Origin: Prevotella sp.
GTDB taxonomy: Bacteria; Bacteroidota; Bacteroidia; Bacteroidales; Bacteroidaceae
Length of the DNA stretch: 64,000 nucleotides
Direction of reading: 5' to 3'
NCBI GenBank assembly: GCA_017476785.1
Contig: JAFUZD010000059.1
Location: 1 to 64,000, forward strand
Position numbers and translations under genes: made by a program. A model generated the notes under the pieces. The model made no database searches. It had not been told where the DNA came from and saw only the letters and a program-made list of their open reading frames with translations. Positions 41,842 to 50,172 of this stretch are shown in pieces. Each line of letters begins with the position of its first letter. Positions within the stretch are counted from its first letter, which is position 1.

Positions 41842-43074
41842 ATGAAGCATCTGCCAGAGGATTTTATTACACAGATGAGAGGGCTGCTGGGCGAACCGAT
41901 GCTCAGAAGCTATCTGCAGGCCTTCGACGAGGAGACGCCCGTAAGCATCCGGCTGAACCCACAGAAGACGGTGGGAATGACGGTCTGCGACGGTGAGCGC
42001 GTGCCGTGGTGTGCAGACGGATGGTATCTGCCGCGGCGCCCCAACTTCACGTGCGACCCGTTGCTCCACGCCGGCTGCTACTACGTGCAGGAGGCTGGCT
42101 CTATGTTCCTGTGGCAAGCCCTCGGCCAGCACCTGCCCCAGCGGCCGGTGCGCGCACTCGACCTCTGCGCCGCGCCGGGCGGCAAGTCGACGCTACTGCG
42201 TACATTACTGCCCGAGGGCAGCACGCTCTATGCCAACGAGCCCGTGCACCAGCGTGCCAGCATTCTGGCAGAGAACGTTGAGAAGTGGGGATACAGCGAC
42301 TGCTATGTCACCAACTGCTACCCGCGCGACTACCGAAAAGCCAAGATGCGCTTCGACGTGATTCTCTGCGACGTGCCCTGCTCGGGCGAGGGAATGTTCC
42401 GTAAGGACGAGGCCACCATCGGCGAGTGGAGCCCACAGAACGTGTCGCGCTGCAGCCAGCTACAGCGCGACATCGTCAGCGAGGCGTGGAGCTGTCTGGA
42501 GGAGGGCGGACTGCTGGTTTACAGCACCTGCACGTTCAACACGCAGGAAAACGAGGAGAACATCCGCTGGCTGCTCGACACCTACGATGCCACGGTGCTG
42601 CCCGTCAGCACAGAGGCCGAATGGCACATCACAGGCTCGCTGCTCAGCGGATTCACCGAGCCCGTCTACCGCTTCATCCCGGGCATTACGCGCAGCGAGG
42701 GCCTATTCCTCTGTGTGCTCCGTAAGGGCCGGCAGGAAGTTGTTTGCGCCACGGAAACAGGCCGTTTGCGCCACAGAAACAAGCCGTTTGCGCCACAGAA
42801 ACAAGCTGTTTGCGTCACAGAAACAAAGCTGAGACACGTGGACGCGCCCGCCGTGGAGCTGACTTACGCCGAGGCAATGGCCTATCTGCGCCGCGAAGCA
42901 CTGACGCTGCCGCCCGACACGCCGCGCGGACTGGTGGAGGTGAGGTTCCTCGGCCACGGACTGGGCACCGTGAAGAACATCGGCAACCGCGCCAACAACC
43001 TATACCCAAAGGAATGGCGCATCAAGACAACACATATACCCGAAGAATATGAAACAATACTTAGACCTGCTTAA
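41842..43074 (+). CDS. RsmF/NOL1-NOP2-Sun family rRNA (cytosine-C5) methyltransferase
   Basis: A 410-residue SAM-dependent RNA methyltransferase. Motifs: [14 protein letters not shown] for SAM binding (about 108-121), [17 protein letters not shown] with the first catalytic Cys, and [15 protein letters not shown] with the second. The C-terminal part has the small RNA-binding domain found in RsmF-type enzymes. Residues about 301-330 are encoded by four 22-bp direct repeats read in successive frames (CATETG, LRHRNK, FAPQKQ, VCVTET), so this linker is not ancestral. The 3' end overlaps thyA by 26 bases. Confidence 0.88.
   Translation: MKHLPEDFITQMRGLLGEPMLRSYLQAFDEETPVSIRLNPQKTVGMTVCDGERVPWCADGWYLPRRPNFTCDPLLHAGCYYVQEAGSMFLWQALGQHLPQRPVRALDLCAAPGGKSTLLRTLLPEGSTLYANEPVHQRASILAENVEKWGYSDCYVTNCYPRDYRKAKMRFDVILCDVPCSGEGMFRKDEATIGEWSPQNVSRCSQLQRDIVSEAWSCLEEGGLLVYSTCTFNTQENEENIRWLLDTYDATVLPVSTEAEWHITGSLLSGFTEPVYRFIPGITRSEGLFLCVLRKGRQEVVCATETGRLRHRNKPFAPQKQAVCVTETKLRHVDAPAVELTYAEAMAYLRREALTLPPDTPRGLVEVRFLGHGLGTVKNIGNRANNLYPKEWRIKTTHIPEEYETILRPA
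42742..42830. repeat. Four tandem 22-bp repeats inside the rRNA methyltransferase gene
   Basis: Four units of GTTTGCGCCACAGAAACAAG plus two bases lie at 42742, 42764, 42786 and 42808. Since 22 is not a multiple of 3, each copy is read in a new frame; three copies restore the frame (22 codons). Confidence 0.93.
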
Positions 43075-43843
43075 CCGCATCCTAACCGAAGGCACCCAGA
43101 AAGGCGACCGCACCGGAACGGGCACCGTCAGCGTGTTCGGACACCAGATGCGATTCAACTTGGACGACGGTTTCCCCCTGCTGACCACGAAGAAACTGCA
43201 CCTGAAGTCAATCATCTACGAGCTGCTCTGGTTCCTGCGCGGCGACACCAACGTGCGCTGGCTGCAGGAGACCGGGGTGCGCATCTGGAACGAATGGGCC
43301 GACGAGAACGGCGAGCTGGGACCCGTCTACGGTCACCAGTGGCGCTCGTGGCCCGACTACGACGGGGGAACCATCGACCAGATACAGTACGTGCTCGACC
43401 AGATAAAGAACAATCCCAACTCGCGCCGGATGATTGTATCGGCGTGGAACGTGGCGGAGGTGAACCGAATGGCGCTGCCGCCCTGCCACACAATGTTCCA
43501 GTTCTACGTGGCCGACGGCCGGCTCTCGCTGCAGCTCTACCAGCGGAGTGCCGACACTTTCCTCGGCGTGCCGTTCAACATCGCCTCGTATGCGCTGCTG
43601 CTCCAGATGATGGCGCAGGTGACGGGACTGCAGGCAGGCGACTTCATCCACACCACGGGCGACACGCATCTGTACCTGAACCACATAGAGCAGGCCCGCC
43701 TGCAACTGACGCGCGAGCCGCGCCCACTGCCGAAGATGAAGCTCAACCCCGACGTGAAGTCCCTCTTCGACTTCCGCTACGAGGACTTCAGTCTCGAGGG
43801 CTACGACCCGCATCCTCATATTAAAGCAGAGGTGAGTGTATAA
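43049..43843 (+). CDS. thyA: Thymidylate synthase
   Basis: A 264-residue thymidylate synthase, the usual length, which makes dTMP from dUMP with methylene-tetrahydrofolate. Motifs: [17 protein letters not shown] near the start, [26 protein letters not shown], the active-site Cys in [12 protein letters not shown], and the substrate-binding [17 protein letters not shown]. It overlaps the methyltransferase gene by 26 bases and is followed by folA, which regenerates its cofactor. Confidence 0.98.
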   Translation: MKQYLDLLNRILTEGTQKGDRTGTGTVSVFGHQMRFNLDDGFPLLTTKKLHLKSIIYELLWFLRGDTNVRWLQETGVRIWNEWADENGELGPVYGHQWRSWPDYDGGTIDQIQYVLDQIKNNPNSRRMIVSAWNVAEVNRMALPPCHTMFQFYVADGRLSLQLYQRSADTFLGVPFNIASYALLLQMMAQVTGLQAGDFIHTTGDTHLYLNHIEQARLQLTREPRPLPKMKLNPDVKSLFDFRYEDFSLEGYDPHPHIKAEVSV

Positions 43844-43864
43844 ACAAAGACAGGAAGTATCCAA

Positions 43865-44347
43865 ATGACAATATCTATCATTGCTGCCGTGGCCCGCAAC
43901 CGCGCCATCGGCTATCAGAACCGGCTGCTGTACTGGCTGCCCAACGACTTAAAACGCTTTAAGGCACTGACTACGGGCCACACCATCATAATGGGGCGGA
44001 ACACGTTCGAGAGCCTGCCAAAGGGTGCCCTGCCCAACCGCCGCAACGTGGTGCTGTCGCGCACGCTGCAGGAGCTGCCGGGCTGCGAGGTGTTCCCGTC
44101 GCTCGACGAGGCACTGAAGAGCTGCCGACCGGACGAGGAAGTCTACATCATCGGCGGTGCCCGTGTCTACGAGCAGGCCGTCGCCATTGCCGACCGGCTC
44201 TGCCTGACCGAGGTAGACGACACGCCCGCCGAGGCCGATGCCTTCTTCCCCGACTACAGCCAGTGGCACCCTGCGTGGCAGGAGGTGCACGCCTCCGACG
44301 AGCGGCACGCCTATCAATATACTTTCGTCGACTACGTCAGGGCATAA
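43865..44347 (+). CDS. folA: Dihydrofolate reductase
   Basis: A 160-residue DHFR. Conserved positions: SIIAAVARNRAIGYQNRLLYWLPNDLKRFK in pieces over about 3-32 (Trp and Asp of the substrate site), IIMGRNTFESLPKG, NVVLSRT and IIGGARVYEQAV. It reduces dihydrofolate made by ThyA, whose gene lies 21 bases upstream. A strong terminator follows directly. Confidence 0.97.
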   Translation: MTISIIAAVARNRAIGYQNRLLYWLPNDLKRFKALTTGHTIIMGRNTFESLPKGALPNRRNVVLSRTLQELPGCEVFPSLDEALKSCRPDEEVYIIGGARVYEQAVAIADRLCLTEVDDTPAEADAFFPDYSQWHPAWQEVHASDERHAYQYTFVDYVRA

Positions 44348-44348
44348 G

Positions 44349-44385
44349 AAAAGGCGGAGAATCAGTGTGATTCTCCGCCTTTTCT
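44349..44385. terminator. Bidirectional intrinsic terminator between folA and lrp
   Basis: Arms AAAAGGCGGAGAATC / GATTCTCCGCCTTTT around a short AGTGT loop. It lies between convergent folA and the Lrp-type gene and has A and T runs for both directions. Confidence 0.92.
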
Positions 44386-44399
44386 TGATGGTTACAGTC

Positions 44400-44888
44400 T
44401 CAGTCGTCATTATCGCTCAGCACCGAACCGTCTACGATGGGCAACTGGCGGTCGATGGCACTGTGGAACGAGATGAGCGTCTCGCTGCTCGACAGGCCAA
44501 GCGGCTGCAGTTTGTCGTGAATGATGTTGAGCAGATGATGGTTGTTTACTGCATAAATCTTGATAAACATATCAAAGTTTCCCGTGGTGTAGTGGCATTC
44601 CGTCACCTCAGGAATCCTCTTCAGCGCCTCTACCACCTGATCGAAGTCCTCCGGATTCTTCAGGTTCAAGCCGATGAAGGCACACGTTTCGTAGCCTATC
44701 TTCTCGGGATCGATGATGAACTGCGAACCTTTCAGTATGCCGAGGTTCGTCAACTTTTGAATGCGCTGATGGATGGCGGCACCGCTGACATTGCAGGCAC
44801 GAGCCACCTCCAAGAATGGAATACGGGCATCTTCGGCGATGAGTCGCAGAATCTGCTTATCCAGTTTGTCGAGTCGTTGAGTTGCCAT
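44400..44888 (-). CDS. Lrp/AsnC-family transcriptional regulator
   Basis: A 162-residue Lrp/AsnC regulator: an N-terminal winged helix-turn-helix (LDKLDKQILRLIAEDARIPF; EVARACNVSGAAIHQRIQKL) and a C-terminal RAM ligand-binding domain (ETCAFIGLNLKNPEDFDQVV; TGNFDMFIKIYAVNNHHLL). It would sense an amino acid and control metabolism genes; which one is unknown. It has its own consensus promoter. Confidence 0.94.
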   Translation of the reverse strand: MATQRLDKLDKQILRLIAEDARIPFLEVARACNVSGAAIHQRIQKLTNLGILKGSQFIIDPEKIGYETCAFIGLNLKNPEDFDQVVEALKRIPEVTECHYTTGNFDMFIKIYAVNNHHLLNIIHDKLQPLGLSSSETLISFHSAIDRQLPIVDGSVLSDNDD

Positions 44889-44908
44889 TTTAGTTTGCTT
44901 TTAATGCC

Positions 44909-44940
44909 GCAAAGATATAACAAAAATTCGACAATCGCAA
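44909..44940 (-). promoter_or_regulatory. Promoter of the Lrp-type gene
   Basis: On the minus strand, TTG (44940-44938), 20 bases, TATCTTTGC (44917-44909), 20 bases before the start codon. Confidence 0.8.
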
Positions 44941-44984
44941 CGAATCGAAACAAAAATATCGTAAAATCAACGGATTTGACAGCA

Positions 44985-45449
44985 TTATTCGGCCACTTTA
45001 TTGGCAGAATAATTCACTTTGAGGGCGTTGGCCCGCACCAATGCCTGCTTCACGTCGTTGATGATGCCCATCCTCACATCGCGGTCGGCACGGATGCTGA
45101 CGGTCAGCCTCGGCCGGTCTTCGGCCGGCATCTGCTCGCGAATGGCATTGATGGCCCGCTCTATCTGGTCAACACGCACTATCTGGTTGTTCAGCTGGAT
45201 GAATGTCCCCTCGCCCATCTGCGACTTGTATGGCTCTGCCGCCCGCCCGATATAGATGTTTACCACGGTCGACTGGCGGGCCAGCTTCTCCACTTCTGTG
45301 CCCTGCGGCACCTGATAGTGCACGCGCAGATTGTCGTCGCGCATATGCGTGACAATCATAAAGAAGAAGAGCACGGTGAATATCAGGTCGGGCAGCGCGG
45401 CGGTGTTCAGCCCCGGCAGCTCGCGGCGCGTACGGCGGAAACGACTCAT
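44985..45449 (-). CDS. exbD: ExbD/TolR biopolymer transport protein (second copy)
   Basis: A 154-residue ExbD-like protein with one transmembrane helix (about 19-36, LPDLIFTVLFFFMIVTH, with the conserved Asp) and a periplasmic domain. The start at 45449 overlaps the stop of the first exbD by ATGA. With ExbB and TonB it uses the proton gradient to drive outer membrane receptors. Last gene of the exb operon. Confidence 0.9.
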   Translation of the reverse strand: MSRFRRTRRELPGLNTAALPDLIFTVLFFFMIVTHMRDDNLRVHYQVPQGTEVEKLARQSTVVNIYIGRAAEPYKSQMGEGTFIQLNNQIVRVDQIERAINAIREQMPAEDRPRLTVSIRADRDVRMGIINDVKQALVRANALKVNYSANKVAE

Positions 45450-46051
45450 CGGCCACCTCCTTCCTGCGCCACGGGCAGCGACTCGCTGATGCGCTGTGGG
45501 TAATACTGCATTATGGACTGACGCTCCTCCTGCGTACACTGCTCATAGGGATAGCCGAACTTGCGCCGCGACAGCTCGTCGCGCAGATGGTGATAGGCCG
45601 CAATAATGCCGTTCTGCATCTCAAAATAAGCATTGTAAGAGGCGGCGCGGTCGGCCTCGATGCTGATGATATGCTTGTCGGTGACGGCGCAGCGACCGAG
45701 GAAGGGTATCTGCTTCAGCGTCTTCTCGGGCATCGCAGGGTCATTGTCCTCGTTGCGGACAAAAGTCTCCACACGGGCTTGCAGCTGACGGACATCCAGC
45801 GTCTCGTCGCCACAGGTGATGCGGTCGTCGGCACCGAGCCGCACGGTCAGTATGTTGCGCTGGTGAATGTCCTGCGTCTCCTCCATCTGCTCGGGTTCCT
45901 GCGGCGGCAACTGGCGCGGCAGTCCCTTATCGGTGTCCATCGACGAGGTGACGAGAAAGAAAATCAGCAACATAAAGGAGATGTCGGCTGTCGACGTGGT
46001 GTTGAGTGCCGGAACGTGGCGGCGTGGTCTGCGACGGAACATAGGCATCAT
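45446..46051 (-). CDS. exbD: ExbD/TolR biopolymer transport protein (first copy)
   Basis: A 201-residue ExbD-like protein, longer than the second copy. The transmembrane helix has STADISFMLLIFFLVTSSMD, with the membrane Asp at about residue 23. The periplasmic part is extended, ending in an acidic, Gln-rich tail. It overlaps its neighbours by ATGA on both sides. Two ExbD copies in tandem are frequent in Bacteroidota. Confidence 0.9.
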   Translation of the reverse strand: MMPMFRRRPRRHVPALNTTSTADISFMLLIFFLVTSSMDTDKGLPRQLPPQEPEQMEETQDIHQRNILTVRLGADDRITCGDETLDVRQLQARVETFVRNEDNDPAMPEKTLKQIPFLGRCAVTDKHIISIEADRAASYNAYFEMQNGIIAAYHHLRDELSRRKFGYPYEQCTQEERQSIMQYYPQRISESLPVAQEGGGR

Positions 46052-46437
46052 CTCTTGGACTTCGGTTTCAGTCGGCGGCTGGCACCCGACGCACCGAACA
46101 CGACAGCGGCTACGGCCAGCACGCCCAGCACGACGGACGAACAGAGGAGCATATCGGTAGCCTTCAGCCAGAAGGTGTCGGCATACTTATGCCCGTTGAT
46201 GAGCAGCGGCTCCGACGAGCCAAGCAGGAATGTGACGACGAGCAGCAAGACCGTGAAGCCAAACATCATCCACGCAATGCGCCCCTCGGCAATCCCATTG
46301 GTCAGTCCGTCGCCCCGCTGCCGGCTGCGCACCGAGCGCACCAGCGAGACAACGACAGCGGCAATGGCGACGAAGAGCATCGCATACATTGCCCACAGCA
46401 TCACGTCGGCTATCAGATAATACGCTCCGTCAGCCAT
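46048..46437 (-). CDS. Small membrane protein between exbB and exbD
   Basis: A 129-residue protein with three hydrophobic segments (about 9-31, 54-71 and 91-115) and basic loops (VRSVRSRQRGDG, RRLKPKSKR). It overlaps exbB by 8 bases and the first exbD by 4, so it is clearly part of the operon. I do not recognise the family; a structural or assembly part of the Exb motor is possible. Confidence 0.75.
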   Translation of the reverse strand: MADGAYYLIADVMLWAMYAMLFVAIAAVVVSLVRSVRSRQRGDGLTNGIAEGRIAWMMFGFTVLLLVVTFLLGSSEPLLINGHKYADTFWLKATDMLLCSSVVLGVLAVAAVVFGASGASRRLKPKSKR

Positions 46438-47260
46438 TGTTGCGCAGTTTATACTTCATTATGGTGTCGAGCAGCGTGATGGTCGACTCTTCCATCTGCG
46501 ACGTCAGGTGCTCAATCTTGGAAAGAATGTAGTTATAGAAGAACTGCAGCACGAGTGCCACGATGATACCGAAAATGGTCGTGATGAGCGCCACCTTCAT
46601 TCCCGATGCCACGATAGTGGGACTGATGTCGCCCGCGCTCTGTATCTGGTCGAAAGCCATCACCATTCCAATCACCGTTCCGAGGAATCCCAGCGACGGC
46701 GCAGCGGCGATAAAGAACGTAATCCACGAGCAGCCCTTCTCCAGATTGGCTGCCTGCACCGAGCCGTAGCTGGTGATGGAACGCTCAATATTGTCTATCG
46801 ACTCGCTGATGTGGAGCAGTCCCTGATAGCAGATGCTGGCCACGGGACCGCGCGTCTCGCGGCAGAGCGTCTTGGCACCCTCCACGTCGCCCGCCTCCAC
46901 GCGTGCGTCAATGTCCTGCATCAGACGCTTGGCATTGATTTCCGACAACGACAGATAGATGATGCGCTCAATGCAGAAAGCCAGTCCAATGACCAGTGCC
47001 AGTGCCACGAGCGACATAAAACCGGCCGAGCCCTCCACGAACTTGGTCTTCAGTGCCCGATGGAATCCGCCTCCGCCGTCCTCAGTCGCCGCATCGTCGG
47101 CTCCCAGTTCGGCATCTACCAACGCCATAGCCGAGTCGCCCGTCTCTGCCTGTTGCATCGCTGTCTGTGTAGTGTCTTGCGCTTGTTTCTCCTGCGCCAC
47201 AGCCATCGGTGTCAAGACAAACAAGCCCGTAATTGCCAAAAGTGCAATTAGTTTTTTCAT
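46430..47260 (-). CDS. exbB: MotA/TolQ/ExbB proton channel family protein
   Basis: A 276-residue ExbB/TolQ-type protein with a signal-like N-terminus (about 1-22), a periplasmic Gln/Ala/Asp-rich stretch, and three transmembrane helices. The family motifs are in the second half: GSVQAANLEKGCSWITFFIAAAPSLGFLGTVIGM in pieces over about 175-208 and SGMKVALITTIFGIIVALVLQF. The ATG at 47260 lies 30 bases after the end of tRNA-Ser, with no room for a separate promoter. Confidence 0.92.
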   Translation of the reverse strand: MKKLIALLAITGLFVLTPMAVAQEKQAQDTTQTAMQQAETGDSAMALVDAELGADDAATEDGGGGFHRALKTKFVEGSAGFMSLVALALVIGLAFCIERIIYLSLSEINAKRLMQDIDARVEAGDVEGAKTLCRETRGPVASICYQGLLHISESIDNIERSITSYGSVQAANLEKGCSWITFFIAAAPSLGFLGTVIGMVMAFDQIQSAGDISPTIVASGMKVALITTIFGIIVALVLQFFYNYILSKIEHLTSQMEESTITLLDTIMKYKLRNNG

Positions 47261-47289
47261 CCTTTCAGTTCCAATAAAAATAAAGAATG

Positions 47290-47377
47290 CGGAGAGAACA
47301 GGATTCGAACCTGCGAACCAGTTTTGCCGGTTACACGCTTTCCAGGCGTGCCTCTTCAACCACTCGAGCACCTCTCC
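47290..47377 (-). tRNA. tRNA-Ser (GGA)
   Basis: Read on the minus strand, an 88-base tRNA: acceptor GGAGAGG / CCTCTCC-type pair, D arm with TCGAGTGG, anticodon arm CACGC-CTGGAAA-GCGTG giving anticodon GGA, a long variable arm (AACCGGCAAAACTGGTT) typical of Ser, and T arm GCAGGTTCGAATCCTGT. Discriminator G. CCA is not encoded. It lies just upstream of exbB. Confidence 0.95.
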
Positions 47378-47394
47378 AGTTTGCATTTGCGCCT

Positions 47395-47403
47395 GCAAAA
47401 TTA
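47395..47403 (-). promoter_or_regulatory. Promoter -7 element of tRNA-Ser and exbB
   Basis: On the minus strand TAATTTTGC, about 18 bases before the tRNA 5' end. The upstream TTG is not clear. It is the only promoter-like element seen for exbB as well. Confidence 0.55.
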
Positions 47404-47522
47404 TTGCTTTTCCCGCTATTTTCGGCCATTCTGCGCCAAAAGGTGGCGCAATTTAGGTTTCTTTAACGCATCAATGCCCGTCCGCTGCGACAATTTCGTG
47501 CGGGAATCTTATCCATTCATCC

Positions 47523-48296
47523 TCAGATGGCAAAGAGGCGACGGGCATTTGCCATTGTGGTGGCTGCCACTTCGTCGGGCGTCAGGCCATAGCTCGCGGC
47601 CATTTGCTGGATGACGTAGGTGATATACGCGCTCTCGTTGCGCTGGCCGCGCATCGGAACGGGAGCCATATAGGGGGCATCGGTCTCGAGCACAATGCGG
47701 CTCAGCGGGACAGCGGCGGGCAGCACCTCGGGCAGATGTGACTTCTTGAACGTGAACACACCGCCGATACCGAGCACGAATCCCTCGAACTCCAGCAGCT
47801 GGCGTGCCTCCTGCTCATTGCCCGTGAAGCAATGGAACACGCCACCGGGCAACTCGCGCGCGTACTTTTTTAATATACTCACCATCTCGTTCTGTGCCTT
47901 CCGGCAGTGAATCATCAGCGGCAGACGCGTCTCTACCGACCAGCGCACCTGCTCCTCGAAAGCCAGCAGCTGCTCAGCGGCAAACTCGCGGCTCCAATAG
48001 AAGTCGAGCCCCACCTCGCCGATGGCAACAGGGTTGGAGGCGAGGTAGCCTTTCATCTCGGCCAGCACTTGCTGCCAGTCGGCCCGCACCTCCTCGGGAT
48101 GCAGTCCGACCATCGGGTAACAATAGCCGGAATAGTGGCGGCACACCTCGAGTACTGCAGTCACCGAAGGCAGGTCGATGGCTGGGACGAGGATGGCGGC
48201 ACAGCCGGCCTCGCGGGCCCGCCGCACCACGTCGTCGCGGTCCTCGGCAAACTCGGGGCCGTCCAGATGGCAATGGGTGTCAATATAGCTGAGCAT
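47523..48296 (-). CDS. TatD-family metal-dependent hydrolase
   Basis: A 257-residue TatD-type DNase/hydrolase. Metal ligands are visible: YIDTHCHLDG at the start, GEVGLDFYW, PLMIHCRKAQNE, GGVFHCFTGNEQEA and LETDAPYMAP. The family acts as a 3'-5' exonuclease or deoxyribonuclease in some bacteria. It ends a three-gene run tonB, polyprenyl synthase, tatD with gaps of 38 and 9 bases. Confidence 0.93.
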   Translation of the reverse strand: MLSYIDTHCHLDGPEFAEDRDDVVRRAREAGCAAILVPAIDLPSVTAVLEVCRHYSGYCYPMVGLHPEEVRADWQQVLAEMKGYLASNPVAIGEVGLDFYWSREFAAEQLLAFEEQVRWSVETRLPLMIHCRKAQNEMVSILKKYARELPGGVFHCFTGNEQEARQLLEFEGFVLGIGGVFTFKKSHLPEVLPAAVPLSRIVLETDAPYMAPVPMRGQRNESAYITYVIQQMAASYGLTPDEVAATTMANARRLFAI

Positions 48297-48305
48297 CGTC
48301 CTTAA

Positions 48306-49283
48306 TCAGTATTCGCGTTTCATCATATCGGCCGTGAACGCCTGCAGGCTCTGCTTGCGCTCTTCGCTGACATTCACCTGAGCCAGCAGCTGCTTGCCAG
48401 CCTCGAAGTAGTGGTTGATTTTAGCCTCACAGAGCTGGCGAATGCCTATCTCGTCGTAGAGACGCGTGACGGCGGCCACCTTCTCGGCGCGGTCGAACGT
48501 TGCAGCACCAATCCACCGCTCCAGCTCGCGCCGCTGGCGGTCGTCGGCTCGCAGCAGGGCATTGATGAGCATATAGGTCTTCTTGTTCGACGTGATGTCG
48601 CCGCCGATGGCCTTGCCGAACACGGCGGGGTCGCCATAGACATCCAGCAGGTCGTCTTGCAGCTGGAAGGCAAGCCCGATCTGCTCGCCGAACCGATAGA
48701 GCCGGTCGGCATCTTCGGCCGGTGCATCGGCAAGAATGGCACCAATCTTCAGTGCACAGGCCAGCAGCACCGACGTCTTCAGCCGTATCATCTCGATGTA
48801 TTCGTCCTCGGTCACGTCGTTGCGCTTCTCGAAAGTCATATCATACTCCTGCCCTTCGCCAATCTCCAAGGCCGTCTGGGTGAACAGGCTGAGGACGGCA
48901 GGCAGCTTCTCCGGCGGCACCTGCGCCATCCGCTGGTAGGCCAGCACGAGCATTGAATCGCCCGAGAGAATGGCTTTGTTGGCATCCCAACGCTTGTGCA
49001 CCGTAGGCTGTCCGCGGCGCACGTCGGCATTGTCCATCAGGTCGTCGTGCAGCAGCGTGTAGTTGTGATACGTCTCCAGCGCGCACGCCGGCATCAGGAT
49101 GTCTTGCGGGCGGTCCTTATAGAGGTTGTAGGCCAGCAGCATCAGTACGGGACGGATGCGCTTGCCGCCAATAGAGAGCACGTAGCGTATGGGTTCATAG
49201 AGCGACTGGGGACGGCGGTCGTAGGGCATACGGTCCAGACAGTCGTTGACCATTTGCAGGATTTCGTTCGGTTTCAGTAGCAT
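48306..49283 (-). CDS. Polyprenyl synthetase (farnesyl/geranylgeranyl diphosphate synthase type)
   Basis: A 325-residue trans-prenyltransferase. First aspartate-rich motif LLHDDLMDNADVRRGQPTVH (DDLMD) and second FQLQDDLLDVYGD are both present, with GGKRIRPVLMLLAYNL near the N-terminus. It condenses isopentenyl diphosphate to make isoprenoid chains. The chain length cannot be told reliably from sequence by eye. It lies between tonB and tatD. Confidence 0.92.
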   Translation of the reverse strand: MLLKPNEILQMVNDCLDRMPYDRRPQSLYEPIRYVLSIGGKRIRPVLMLLAYNLYKDRPQDILMPACALETYHNYTLLHDDLMDNADVRRGQPTVHKRWDANKAILSGDSMLVLAYQRMAQVPPEKLPAVLSLFTQTALEIGEGQEYDMTFEKRNDVTEDEYIEMIRLKTSVLLACALKIGAILADAPAEDADRLYRFGEQIGLAFQLQDDLLDVYGDPAVFGKAIGGDITSNKKTYMLINALLRADDRQRRELERWIGAATFDRAEKVAAVTRLYDEIGIRQLCEAKINHYFEAGKQLLAQVNVSEERKQSLQAFTADMMKREY

Positions 49284-49321
49284 ATATCTGTTTTTAGAGT
49301 TTAATGTTTAATGCTGAGCGT

Positions 49322-50047
49322 TTACAGTTTGAACACGATGGGCACGCATATCTTGGTGCGGCAGGGCTGCCCGTTCTGCACGCCGGCTTTCCACTTGGGC
49401 ATCTCGCCGAGCACGCGCAGGGCCTCGTTGTCCAGTTCGGGATGCAGCTTGCGGGTCAGGGCGATGCCCGTGATGCTGCCGTCTTTCTCTACGTAGAACT
49501 GCGCCACCACTTTTCCTTGAATGCGCCGCTGGCGGGCACCGGGCGGATATTGCAGGTTGCGCGTGAGCCACTTCATCAGCTCAACGGCACCGCCGGGAAA
49601 CTGGGGCAGGTCTTCCACGACGCGGAAGCTCAGCGGGTTGTCGTCCATATCCACCCCCATCGGTGCCAGCGCTTCGGTCTTGCCGTCGTCGGCCAGCGGG
49701 GTGGCCAGCTGTCCGTCGCCGCTGTCGGCTGCCTCTTCCAGTCCGTCGTCTTCCACTTCTTCGGGTTTTGCCAGCTCCACGTTGTCGGCAATGACGCGCA
49801 GTTTCTCGGTCTTGGCGGGCTGCGGCTGCTCTTCCAGCTGGATGAGCCGTTCCACGTTCGACATCGGCACCATATCGCTCTCGCGCAGCATCTCGCTCAG
49901 GTCCAGCGGGTGGAAGTCGTCGTCGGCTTCGCCGTCGGTCCATTCCAGCGCGACGAAGAGCACAGCCAACACGAGGATGAGCCCCAAGAGAAACCCTGTG
50001 GTGCGCTGCTGCTCGATGTCGGCCTTTCTGGTCTTCTTTATCTCCAT
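49322..50047 (-). CDS. tonB: TonB energy-transducing protein
   Basis: A 241-residue TonB-like protein: cytoplasmic start (KKTRKADIEQQRTTG), one transmembrane helix (about 17-34, FLLGLILVLAVLFVALEW), an acidic linker (about 60-150) and the C-terminal TonB domain (QFYVEKDGSITGIALTRKL; LGEMPKWKAGVQNGQPCRTK). It links the Exb motor to receptors such as the one at 17773. It has a promoter element at 50090-50098. Confidence 0.93.
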   Translation of the reverse strand: MEIKKTRKADIEQQRTTGFLLGLILVLAVLFVALEWTDGEADDDFHPLDLSEMLRESDMVPMSNVERLIQLEEQPQPAKTEKLRVIADNVELAKPEEVEDDGLEEAADSGDGQLATPLADDGKTEALAPMGVDMDDNPLSFRVVEDLPQFPGGAVELMKWLTRNLQYPPGARQRRIQGKVVAQFYVEKDGSITGIALTRKLHPELDNEALRVLGEMPKWKAGVQNGQPCRTKICVPIVFKL

Positions 50048-50089
50048 TGCCTATTGCAATAAAACGGAAGATATTCCGTTAATAATGAT

Positions 50090-50098
50090 GCAAAGGTA
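50090..50098 (-). promoter_or_regulatory. Promoter -7 element of tonB
   Basis: On the minus strand TACCTTTGC, about 42 bases before the tonB start. It faces the porQ promoter (TAACTTTGC at 50143-50151) across an AT-rich stretch of ATAATTCATA units. Confidence 0.55.
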
Positions 50099-50142
50099 CG
50101 AATTAATTCATAATTCATACTTCATAATTCATAATTATTAAG

Positions 50143-50151
50143 TAACTTTGC
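50143..50151 (+). promoter_or_regulatory. Promoter -7 element of porQ
   Basis: TAACTTTGC, 21 bases before the porQ start codon. No TTG is seen at the expected spacing. Confidence 0.5.
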
Positions 50152-50172
50152 CAAGAATTTTTAGATAAACGG

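Noticed and set aside
42742..42830. Possible CRISPR-like array of 22-bp repeats
   Set aside because: The copies abut without spacers and lie in a coding region.
47261..47398. Longer N-terminus for ExbB
   Set aside because: This stretch is the tRNA-Ser gene and its leader; the ATG at 47260 gives a normal signal-like start.
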